This document shows positions 26,708 through 34,675 of a DNA stretch of 64,000 nt, piece after piece. The notes under the pieces are model-generated. The model searched no databases, was not told the origin of the DNA, and saw only the letters and a list, made by a program, of their open reading frames with translations. Source of the DNA: Verrucomicrobiota bacterium (GTDB taxonomy: Bacteria; Verrucomicrobiota; Verrucomicrobiia; Limisphaerales; JADJPG01); assembly GCA_016713365.1 (NCBI GenBank), contig JADJPG010000038.1, positions 8,932 through 72,931 on the forward strand, written 5' to 3'. The translations under genes were made by a program, and so were the position numbers. The stretch's first letter is position 1. The number at the start of each line of letters is the position of its first letter.

Positions 26708-27874
26708 CTACTTGGAGGCAGCCTGCGATTTCAACTGCTGCTCGAGGAAGGACGTTCTGGCGGAGACGTTGGTCCGAAGTTTGGCGACCGCATCGTCAAA
26801 GGCTTTGGCGGCCACCGCATCCCGTTCCGCGATGACCGGGCGAATCATGGCAGAGAGTTCACTGATCTGACGCAGGATGTTCTCAGCTTTGCCGCCGCCA
26901 GCGAGCAGCGCAGACATCTTTTCCAAATACAACCGCTGTCCGGTGGGACTGGTCAGGACGGCCTTTGCGACCAGGCCTTTCCATTCCGGAATGAGCGGTT
27001 CATCGGACTTGGCAAAGAGTTGATCCAAACCGTGAGGCAGAAAAACCATCTGGCCGGACGCGGGATCGTTGTAAATCCGGTAATTGTTCTTATCCATCGT
27101 GTAGCCGTCGTGGTGCCCGGCCAGCACTTCGACGGCAGCGAACGCCGCGAAACGTTCCATATCCAGCAACGGCCCGACCCGTCGCGCGCGTTCAGCGAGG
27201 TCGGATTCCTTCAGCGCCGCGGCCAGCGCCTTCAAATCCGCCTGATCGGTCGAACTGTCACCGCCATCCTTCTCGAGTTTATCCGTAATATCATTGCTGG
27301 AACCTTCGTAGAGGTTGCCCTTGGCCTTCTTGAAGTGTTGAGAGAGGAAGTCTTTGTTCGCAGCCTCGGAGACGACATAGAGCCCCAAATCCTTCCCGCC
27401 CGCCTCAATCACCGCGTAGGCCACCTTCGACGCCGGCACACCTGCAGAACGGAAGATCTCCCCGCCGATCGCTTCACACAGGAACGTGGGATCCTTATGC
27501 GCATTGCTAAGGAGAATGCGACCGCGACCATGAAATTCCTGATCCTTTACGAACTCGTTGAATTTGAACGCGAGGCTCGGTTTCTTTTCAAGCCCTTCAA
27601 ACGGAGCACTTCCTTTAACGCGAACTCCAACATCCACATACGTGTGTTCGCCCTCTTTCAGACTGGCTTTGACATAACGTTTCGGATCTTTGCGCAACGA
27701 TTCCAGGGCTTCGGCGGCAATCTCGAGTTTGAGGCGGAAAATCTTTGGTGCTGCGAACAGATCCTCACCCTGGGTGGTGCTCCGCGCGGATTTCGACGCT
27801 TTGGAGTCCGCCGCGAAGACCGTTGACGTCACTGCGAGAAAAAGCAGCAGCGCGAGGATAGTGATGATTCTCAT
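26708..27874 (-). CDS. CotH kinase-family protein (exported)
   Basis: About 388 aa with a signal peptide (MRIITILALLLFLAVTSTVFA). The body is a CotH-type atypical protein kinase domain: VGVRVKGSAPFEGLEKKPSLAFKFNEF (two blocks), GRGRILLSNAHKDPTFL, LGLYVVSEAANKDFL, EVLAGHHDGYTMDKNNYRIY and FLPHGLDQLF. CotH of Bacillus phosphorylates spore-coat proteins; exported homologues are common in Verrucomicrobiota. The start is ATG 27874 at the signal peptide; a GTG at 27892 is also in frame. A paralogue sits at 59994. It is divergent from rpoD with a 333-bp gap. Confidence 0.85.
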   Translation of the reverse strand: MRIITILALLLFLAVTSTVFAADSKASKSARSTTQGEDLFAAPKIFRLKLEIAAEALESLRKDPKRYVKASLKEGEHTYVDVGVRVKGSAPFEGLEKKPSLAFKFNEFVKDQEFHGRGRILLSNAHKDPTFLCEAIGGEIFRSAGVPASKVAYAVIEAGGKDLGLYVVSEAANKDFLSQHFKKAKGNLYEGSSNDITDKLEKDGGDSSTDQADLKALAAALKESDLAERARRVGPLLDMERFAAFAAVEVLAGHHDGYTMDKNNYRIYNDPASGQMVFLPHGLDQLFAKSDEPLIPEWKGLVAKAVLTSPTGQRLYLEKMSALLAGGGKAENILRQISELSAMIRPVIAERDAVAAKAFDDAVAKLRTNVSARTSFLEQQLKSQAASK

Positions 27875-28117
27875 GTTCTTCTTTGACACCACAGCTGGCC
27901 AACAGTTGCTGACAGACCGCCAATTTCCACGCGGATAGTGGCGAATGAGCAGACTCGAAGCGCCCGCCAGTTATTTAATCTAACGTCGCGTGCTTCGTAA
28001 AGGTTCGCGTCAAATCGTTCTTTTACCGTCACCGTAAAGTTTCTCCGTGCGATTCCCGCATTCCCGACCGACAATGGTCGCTGTTCGATGAGTGAAGCCG
28101 ATTGGGCGATTCCTCGC

Positions 28118-28146
28118 TTGACGGCTAGTAGCTCGGTACTCATATT
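28118..28146 (+). promoter_or_regulatory. Candidate sigma-70 promoter upstream of rpoD
   Basis: TTGACG (28118-28123), a 17-base spacer, and CATATT (28141-28146) lie about 60 bases before the rpoD start, in the 333-bp gap shared with the divergent CotH gene. A direct repeat (GAAGTTCGTTGAAGTTCG) lies between it and the start codon. The rest of the gap (27875-28117) shows no gene or RNA that I can support. Confidence 0.4.
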
Positions 28147-28207
28147 TCACGGCTCTTTTGAAGTTCGTTGAAGTTCGAGTCCAATTCACGCATCGAATCA
28201 AATATCT

Positions 28208-30076
28208 ATGGTGAAACCTAAGGCCAAGCAGGCCGCCCCGAAGACCGCCCGGAAGTCCCAAAAAGATGATTCCGCCAAGGTGCGCCGCCCGGCCACCAAG
28301 AAGTCACTGGCTGAATCGACCGTCGCCGCGTCGTCTCCATTGGGCAAGCTCGTCGCTGGCCTCAATGGCAAGGCCTCCGGCGCCAATTCGCCGACCGAGC
28401 CTCAACTCGCCCAAGCCCAACAGGCCATCGGCACCATCAAAAGCGCATCGGGCGTTGATTTGACGGAGAAAGTGAAAGAACTGCTCCGGCTCGCGCAGGA
28501 ACAGGGTTACCTCACTCACAATGACATCGGCGACGCACTCGCCGACGCCCCCATTTCCGCCGAGGAGATGGACGAGGTCTACATCAAGCTGCGCAATCTC
28601 GAGATCGAGATCGTCGATCAATCGGACGTTGACCGCGTCAAGCAGCCAGAGCCCGAGGAAGAGGAAGACAAGAGCCGCCTCGACATTCTGGACGACCCGG
28701 TCCGCATGTATCTCAAGCAGATGGGCCAGGTCCCGCTGCTCACCCGCGAGCAGGAAGTCGAGATCTCCAAGCGCATCGAAACCGCCGAAAACGAGCTCAA
28801 GCGCATCATTTACAGCTTCGGTTTCTCCGGCAAAGAGCACATCGCCCTCGCCGAGAAGCTGATTTCGGAACCGCCGAAGGAACGCTTCGACCGCGTCATC
28901 GTCGACAAAAAGATCGAGAACCGCGAAAACCATCTCAAAGACCTGCGCAAGCTCGTCAAGGTGGTTCGCATCCTCGATCTGCAGGTGGACGACAAGTACG
29001 CCGAATGGCAGGGCGCGCCCAACAAGGCCAAGCGCGACAAGATGCAGGCGGAGTTCGCCAAGCTCGACAAGAAGCTTCAGGACTCCTTCCCGAAATTCTA
29101 TTTCAAGCAGAAGGTTATCGAAGAAATGGCCCTCGTCGCGGAAAACATCCACGACAAGATCCAGCTCAGCGTGCGGGCGATCCACGAGATGGAAGCGCAC
29201 CGCAAATCCGCCCAGCAGCAGCAGATCATTCAGGGCGAGCAGCGGAAGATTAAAGCGCTCGAAGAATTCGTCCGCATGCCGGCCGAGGAATATCTCAAGT
29301 CCTACGAGCAGCTGAAGCATTTCGCCGCCAAGGCGCTGCAGGCGAAGACGGAAATGGTGGAAGCGAACCTCCGCCTCGTGATCTCCATCGCCAAGAAATA
29401 CACCAACCGCGGCCTCTCGTTCCTCGACCTGATTCAGGAAGGCAACATGGGCCTGATGAAGGCGGTCGAGAAGTTCGAGTATCGCCGCGGCTACAAATTC
29501 TCCACCTACGCCACCTGGTGGATTCGCCAGGCCATCACCCGCTCCATCGCCGACCAAGCGCGCACCATTCGTATTCCGGTGCACATGATCGAAACCATCA
29601 ACAAGCTGATGCGCGTGCAGAAGCAGTTGGTGCAGGACTTCGGTCGTGAAGCGACGCCGGAGGAAATCGCGGACGAAATGCAGATGCCGGTCGAGCGCGT
29701 CCGCGCCGTCCTGAAGATGGCGCAGCAGCCGATCTCCCTGCAATCACCGGTCGGCGACAGCGAAGACACGAACTTCGGTGATTTCATCGAGGACAAGTCG
29801 GCGGAGAATCCGTCCGACATGACCAGCTACAGCCTCCTCAAGGACAAGCTGAGCGACGTGCTCTCCAGTCTCACGGAACGTGAACGCAAAGTGCTCGAAC
29901 TCCGTTTCGGCCTGGGCGACGGCTATTCTCGCACGCTCGAGGAAGTCGGCAAGCAGTTCAAGGTCACCCGCGAACGTATCCGCCAGATCGAAGCGAAAGC
30001 CCTCCGCAAGATGCGTCACCCGACGCGTATTCGTCAGCTCCAAGGCTTCCTCGAAATCGAAGAAGCTCTCGCCTGA
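28208..30076 (+). CDS. rpoD: Primary RNA polymerase sigma factor RpoD
   Basis: A 622-aa group 1 sigma-70. After a Lys/Ala-rich N-terminus come region 1.1 (VKELLRLAQEQGYLTHNDI), region 1.2 (DPVRMYLKQMGQVPLLTREQEVEI), a long non-conserved region, region 2 (NLRLVISIAKKYTNRGLSFLDLIQEGN and KFSTYATWWIRQAITRSI), region 3 (IRIPVHMIETINKL) and region 4 (LTEREREVLELRFGL-type LTERERKVLELRFGL, VTRERIRQIEAKALRKMRHP). All core and -10/-35 contact blocks are present. It is monocistronic by spacing. A weak ATTTGCC/GGCAAAT hairpin follows the stop at about 30107, without a T tract. Confidence 0.97.
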   Translation: MVKPKAKQAAPKTARKSQKDDSAKVRRPATKKSLAESTVAASSPLGKLVAGLNGKASGANSPTEPQLAQAQQAIGTIKSASGVDLTEKVKELLRLAQEQGYLTHNDIGDALADAPISAEEMDEVYIKLRNLEIEIVDQSDVDRVKQPEPEEEEDKSRLDILDDPVRMYLKQMGQVPLLTREQEVEISKRIETAENELKRIIYSFGFSGKEHIALAEKLISEPPKERFDRVIVDKKIENRENHLKDLRKLVKVVRILDLQVDDKYAEWQGAPNKAKRDKMQAEFAKLDKKLQDSFPKFYFKQKVIEEMALVAENIHDKIQLSVRAIHEMEAHRKSAQQQQIIQGEQRKIKALEEFVRMPAEEYLKSYEQLKHFAAKALQAKTEMVEANLRLVISIAKKYTNRGLSFLDLIQEGNMGLMKAVEKFEYRRGYKFSTYATWWIRQAITRSIADQARTIRIPVHMIETINKLMRVQKQLVQDFGREATPEEIADEMQMPVERVRAVLKMAQQPISLQSPVGDSEDTNFGDFIEDKSAENPSDMTSYSLLKDKLSDVLSSLTERERKVLELRFGLGDGYSRTLEEVGKQFKVTRERIRQIEAKALRKMRHPTRIRQLQGFLEIEEALA

Positions 30077-30178
30077 TAGCAGCGTGGGGATAGGGGAAAG
30101 GAATTATTTGCCGCATTCAGGCAAATAGTTCGCGGCAGAAAGGGATACTGATTGCCAGCGCACCCGCGCGGGTCAAAT

Positions 30179-30571
30179 TCAAGCTGCGCCCTGAAGTTCC
30201 GGCTCGGGTCCTCCACAAGCCCGCTGGATGGCCATCAACAATTCGTCGAGCGGCAGAATCTTGCTGACATAGCCGTCCGCGCCCTTCTGCACGGCCTCCT
30301 GCAGGAGGTCTTCCACAAAACCCATTCCCGTCAGCATGATGACTTTTACGCCGGGGAACGCCCTCTTGATGTCCACCAACACGCGCAGACCATCCTCGTC
30401 TGCCAGCCCGATATCCAGCACCACCAAGTCCGGCAACCGCTGGCCCAGCAGCGCCATGGCATCCTGCGAAGTGCCGGCCGACGCGACTTCAAACCCCTGT
30501 TTACGCAGGTAAATCCCAATCAACTCGCGGATCTGCTCCTCGTCATCGATGACCAGTATGTATTGGCTCAT
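30179..30571 (-). CDS. Single-domain response regulator
   Basis: A 130-aa receiver with no output domain: LVIDDEEQIR acidic pair, phosphoacceptor Asp in VVLDIGLADEDG, Thr in VIMLTGMG, Lys in GYVSKILPLDEL. The Gly/Pro-rich tail (GGPEPELQGAA) is not a domain. It probably relays phosphate or acts by contact, as CheY or Spo0F do. It lies alone between convergent rpoD and divergent pyrD, with no histidine kinase nearby. Confidence 0.85.
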   Translation of the reverse strand: MSQYILVIDDEEQIRELIGIYLRKQGFEVASAGTSQDAMALLGQRLPDLVVLDIGLADEDGLRVLVDIKRAFPGVKVIMLTGMGFVEDLLQEAVQKGADGYVSKILPLDELLMAIQRACGGPEPELQGAA

Positions 30572-30682
30572 ACCCCATGCTTAGCAAACTGCGAACCAAC
30601 CCGCGCCTCCACTCATCCACCTCCCGCTTCGACTCAGCGTTTCCCGGTTCACTAAACCAAGACCGCTCGTTATGGTCGCTGC

Positions 30683-31846
30683 ATGTCATGGTTCTACCGC
30701 ACCATCATTCGACCCGCGCTGTTCGCCCATGAGTCCGAAGAAATCCACAACCGCACCCTCGCCGCACTCGGCAAGGCGGGCAGTCACCCTGCCCTGTGCG
30801 ATGCGCTCGACGCCTTCTACGGCGCGCCTGAGCTTCCCATCGAAACCTTCGGCCTTACGTTCCGCAACCCCGTCGGTCTCGCCGCCGGCATGGACAAGCA
30901 CGCCGCCGCCGCGCCCGTCTGGCCCGCGCTCGGGTTCGGCTTCAGCGAACTCGGCGGTGTCACCTGGCATGCGCAACCCGGCAATCCCGCCCCGCGCATG
31001 TTTCGCGCTGTACCCGACGAAGCGCTCATCAACCGCATGGGCTTCAACAATCCCGGCGCCGAAGCCCTCGCGCAAAAGCTCGTGAACTGGCGCGCCCTAG
31101 GACGCTGGCCCGCGCATCCCGTCGGCATCAACCTCGGCAAATCCAAGGTCACACCGCTCGAAACCGCCGCCGAAGATTACTCCAGCTCGCTCCGCCTCCT
31201 CTGGCCGCACGCGGATTTCTTCGTCGTCAACGTCAGCTCGCCCAACACGCCCAACCTCCGCCAGCTTCAGGACAAATCCGCCCTCGACGAGATCCTCGCC
31301 GCACTCCAGGAAGTGAACCGCGCGTGTGCGCAGGACGCGTCCGTCAGCACCGGTTCCTCACGCACCACGCATCACGCATCGTCCCCAAAGCCCATCCTCG
31401 TCAAAGTCGCGCCCGACCTCACCTTCGAAGCGCTCGACGAGATTCTCGAACTCGTCGCCCCCCGCCAACTCGCCGGACTCGTCGCCACCAACACCACCAT
31501 CGCCCGCCCGACCTCAAGCGACGCCGCATTGCAACGCATCTACGCCGAGACCGGCGGACTCAGCGGCAAACCGCTCGGCCACCGCAGCACCGAAGTGATC
31601 CGGCACCTGCATCGCCAGACCGCTGGCAAGCTCCCGATCATCGGTGTCGGCGGCATCTTCAACGCCGCCGATGCGTGGGAGAAAATCACAGCTGGCGCAA
31701 GCCTCATTCAGATCTACACCGGGCTCGTTTATGAAGGCCCGGCCATCACTCGCACCATCGTGGCGGGCCTGACCCAGCGCCTGCGCGAACACGGACTCCA
31801 GCGATTGGGCGACGCCGTTGGAATCGCTGCCGCTGGGCGTTTGTGA
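30683..31846 (+). CDS. pyrD: Dihydroorotate dehydrogenase (quinone), class 2
   Basis: A 387-aa FMN enzyme oxidising dihydroorotate to orotate in pyrimidine synthesis, membrane-associated through its N-terminal helices (MSWFYRTIIRPALFAHESEEIHN, in two blocks). FMN and active-site blocks are NPVGLAAGMDKHA, ELGGVTWHAQPGNPAPRMFR, INRMGFNNPG, the catalytic Ser in NVSSPNTPNLR, VKVAPDLT, ATNTTIAR, GGLSGKPLGHRSTEVIR and GVGGIFNAADAWEKI. A 20-residue loop before KPILVKVAP (containing SSRTTHHASSP) is longer than usual and is encoded by an ACGCATC-type simple repeat also found near 34645. Followed after 4 bases by a permease gene. Confidence 0.95.
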   Translation: MSWFYRTIIRPALFAHESEEIHNRTLAALGKAGSHPALCDALDAFYGAPELPIETFGLTFRNPVGLAAGMDKHAAAAPVWPALGFGFSELGGVTWHAQPGNPAPRMFRAVPDEALINRMGFNNPGAEALAQKLVNWRALGRWPAHPVGINLGKSKVTPLETAAEDYSSSLRLLWPHADFFVVNVSSPNTPNLRQLQDKSALDEILAALQEVNRACAQDASVSTGSSRTTHHASSPKPILVKVAPDLTFEALDEILELVAPRQLAGLVATNTTIARPTSSDAALQRIYAETGGLSGKPLGHRSTEVIRHLHRQTAGKLPIIGVGGIFNAADAWEKITAGASLIQIYTGLVYEGPAITRTIVAGLTQRLREHGLQRLGDAVGIAAAGRL

Positions 31847-31850
31847 ACGG

Positions 31851-33236
31851 ATGAACCTCCCCCTTCTCCTGAACAGCCTGATCGTCAGTTCGCTGACGAC
31901 ACTGCTGGCGGGAGCCATGGGATTTCTTGTCGCTCTCGCGCTCGGCACGTGCGAATCACGGGTCCGAAAACTTCTACTGCTTGCCGCCGTCATCGCGCTC
32001 GTGCTGCCACCGTTCCTCGTCACGAACTGCTGGCTCGAACTGCTCGGCAACAACGGCGCGTGGCGCGGCTGGTTGCCGTTGAACATTTATTCGCTCGGCG
32101 GCACCGTCTGGCTGCTCACGCTGCTCACCTGGCCGCTCACCACGTTGCTCACGCTCAGCGCGTGGAGCCGGCTCGAAGCCCCGCAGCTCGAAGCCGATTC
32201 CATGATTCGCGGCTGGCCCTTGATTCGCGGCCTGCTCTGGCCGATGGCGCGCGGTGCCGTCGGGCAGGCCGCCGTGCTGACCTTCGTGCTGGCGCTGAAC
32301 AATTTCGCCGTGCCGGTGATTCTCCAGGTGCGCGTGTTCCCGGAGGAGCTGTGGCTCGCCTTCACCACGCGCCTCGACGAAGCCGGCGCTTGGGCCGCAG
32401 CCTGGCCGCTAATGGTCGCGCCCGCACTCGGTTTGCTGCTGCTGCGTCGCGCGAATGTCTCGTGGCCGAACCGCGACGGCGCGGTGTCCGGCGAAATCTT
32501 CCGGCGCCAACTCGGGCGCGGCTGGTTCCTAGGCTGCGCGGTTGTAACGGTGCTGCTGCTCCTGCTGTCCGTCGCGCTGCCGCTGCAACAGCTCGCCGCG
32601 AGTTCGCGTACGTGGACTGAACTGCCGAACCTGTTCCGCGCTGCGCCGGACACGATTTGGAACTCGTTCGCCTTCGCGGCCGCCACCGCGTCGTTGTGCG
32701 TCGTGATTGGGCTTGTGAGCTGGCGGCTTCGGATTGGTCTATTGCTGTGGCTTCCGTTCCTGGTCCCGGGGGTCTTGCTCGGTCGCAGCATGATTGCGTT
32801 GTTCAAAGGCACGCCGGTTTACGGCACGGCGACGCTGGTGGTGCTGGCGTTTGCGCTGCGCTATCTCGCGCTCGCGTGGACGGCCATTGCCCATGCGCGC
32901 TCGGCTGTGGACCGCGATGTCGTCGATGCGGCGCGGGTGAGTGGCGCTTCAGGTTGGCCGTTGTTCCGGCGTATCGTGTGGCCGCAGATTGCGTCGCAGG
33001 TCGCGGCGGCGTGGTATGTCACGTATCTGCTGTGCCTGTGGGATGTGGAGACGCTGGTGTTGATTTACCCGCCCGGCGGCGAAACGCTTGCCCTGCGCAT
33101 CTTCAACCTGCTTCACTACGGCCACAACGCCCAGGTGAACGCGATGTGCGTGACGCTGCTGGCGCTGGCCGTGGCACCGCTGGCGGCGTGGAGCGCGTGG
33201 CGAGGATGGATGAGTGGAAGGCGAATGACGCAATGA
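31851..33236 (+). CDS. ABC transporter permease, fused two-domain iron(III)/thiamine type
   Basis: A 461-aa membrane protein of about 12 helices with two binding-protein-dependent permease domains in one chain (FbpB/ThiP layout). Two EAA-like loops are visible: LEADSMIRGWPLIRGLLWPMARG near residue 110 and VVDAARVSGASGWPLFRRIVWPQ near residue 365. The ATG at 31851 is preceded by the pyrD stop at 31846. No ATPase or solute-binding protein gene is nearby, so the partners must be elsewhere. Substrate unknown; ferric iron is the family's most common one. Confidence 0.82.
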   Translation: MNLPLLLNSLIVSSLTTLLAGAMGFLVALALGTCESRVRKLLLLAAVIALVLPPFLVTNCWLELLGNNGAWRGWLPLNIYSLGGTVWLLTLLTWPLTTLLTLSAWSRLEAPQLEADSMIRGWPLIRGLLWPMARGAVGQAAVLTFVLALNNFAVPVILQVRVFPEELWLAFTTRLDEAGAWAAAWPLMVAPALGLLLLRRANVSWPNRDGAVSGEIFRRQLGRGWFLGCAVVTVLLLLLSVALPLQQLAASSRTWTELPNLFRAAPDTIWNSFAFAAATASLCVVIGLVSWRLRIGLLLWLPFLVPGVLLGRSMIALFKGTPVYGTATLVVLAFALRYLALAWTAIAHARSAVDRDVVDAARVSGASGWPLFRRIVWPQIASQVAAAWYVTYLLCLWDVETLVLIYPPGGETLALRIFNLLHYGHNAQVNAMCVTLLALAVAPLAAWSAWRGWMSGRRMTQ

Positions 33237-33257
33237 CCAAGGACGCAATGACGAAGG

Positions 33258-34675
33258 ATGACGAACACCGATCGCGTCCAAAGGTCCACCAGCGTCCGCT
33301 GGTCGTTGAACATTAGCTATTGGTCATTCCTTGGGTTGTTGGTCATTGGTCATTTCCTCACCGCCTGCTCCCCGAACTCCGAACTCTCCCGATCTTCACA
33401 GCCGCGTCTTCTCGCACGTAGAAGTCATCGGCGCGCGCGGCACCGGGCTGGGCCAGTTCACCAAGCCGCGTTCGCTCGCGCTCGATCGCGACGACAATCT
33501 CTTCGTCGTGGACCTCACCGGTCGCGTGCAGAAGTTCTCGCCCGGCGGCGAAGTTCTCTCTTCGTGGCGAATGCCGGAGACCGATCTCGGCAAACCCAAG
33601 GGCATGTGCCGCGACACGAACGGCAACATCGTCATCGTCGAGCCGCATTATCAGCGCGTGAATCACTTCGCGCCCGACGGCACGCTCGTCGAGCAATGGG
33701 GCGCGCACGGAACGAACGGCGGTCAACTCGTTCTACCACGCTCCGTAGCGGCGAACCGGCACGGCGACATCTTCGTGAGCGAATACACCACCGTGGATCG
33801 CGTGCAGGGTTTTTCGGCGAATGGTCGGAAGCCCATCCTCTTGTTCGGCAAACCGGGCACGGGCAACGGCGAGTTCAATCGTGCCGAGGGTCTCGACGTG
33901 GACGCGCAGGACCGCATCTACGTTGCCGACTCGTGCAATCATCGCATCCAGATTTTTTCGCGCGACGGCAAGTGGCTGAAGACCTACGGCAAAGCGGGTC
34001 GCGGTCTCGGCGAGCTGAGTTATCCGTTCGACGTGCGGGTGGATCGCGCCGGCCGTCAATACGTCTGCGAGTTCGGCAACAGCCGCATCCAGGTCTTCGG
34101 CACGAACAACGAGCCGCTGGAAATCATCGGCGGTCCCGGCGAGCAAGCCCGGACAGTTCAACAACCCCTGGGCCATCGCGCTCGATTCGCACGGCAACCT
34201 GTTCGTCGCGGATGCCGGGAATCATCGAGTGCAGAAGCTCGTGGTGACGCAGAAGCATTCCTCTGGAATTTTGGACGCGCTGCGAACCGCCTCACCCCTC
34301 ACCCCGGCCCTCTCCCCGTTGAGGGGAGAGGGAGTCGCGTTGGATGCACATCAAGATTTGGGAGACATTGCGCCGCGTTTGGTTCCTTCGGGCCAGCGCT
34401 GCCCGACCTACCGAAACGCAGCGAGCGCGGCGAAACGATTTGCGGAATTCCCAACCGATCATCGCGCCCCCTCTCCCCTCAACGGGGAGAGGGCCGGGGT
34501 GAGGGGTGAGAACGCCCAGACGCTGAGAATCTCAGAGGTGCTGCAACCTGACCCTGCTCTTGCTTTCACTTCGCAAGCAACAGACGTGCAAATCGCGTCA
34601 AAGCAAGGTCGGATCGCTCTCGATGGCCAACCGCCCTCTCTCACGCATCACGCATCACGCATCACGTTGCAATGA
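33258..34675 (+). CDS. NHL-repeat beta-propeller lipoprotein, frameshifted
   Basis: A six-bladed NHL propeller: GTGLGQFTKPRSLALDRDDNLFVVD, split here as GTGLGQFTKPRSLAL and DRDDNLFVVD, then NRAEGLDVDAQDRIYVADSCN, LSYPFDVRVDRAGRQYVCEFG and NNPWAIALDSHGNLFVADAGN. The central frame spans about 33331-34145. A +1 break near 34144 is needed to reach the last blade. Near 33405 another break is needed to join an upstream frame giving a lipoprotein-like signal (SFLGLLVIGHFLTAC). After the last blade the frame runs through an inverted-repeat element and stops at 34675, overlapping the next start as ATGA. Likely a periplasmic sensor or scaffold beside the VWA protein. Confidence 0.6.
34291..34510. repeat. 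Miniature element with 42-bp perfect inverted repeats
   Basis: The arms 34291-34332 and 34469-34510 are exact reverse complements (outer CTCACCCCTCACCCC, inner CCCTCTCCCC-GTTGA-GGGGAGAGGG). Each arm is itself a 10-bp hairpin with loop GTTGA. The 136-bp interior has no protein-like reading. It lies inside the 3' end of the NHL gene and adds about 70 codons to its frame. No target-site duplication could be set with certainty. Confidence 0.85.

Noticed and set aside
28304..29743. Minus-strand open frame of 479 codons opposite rpoD
   Set aside because: Leu/Phe/Asp-rich antisense of a highly conserved gene; no independent support.
34291..34510. Inverted-repeat element considered as a CRISPR or insertion sequence
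   Set aside because: Only two arms in inverted orientation and no transposase or spacers; it is a miniature repeat.
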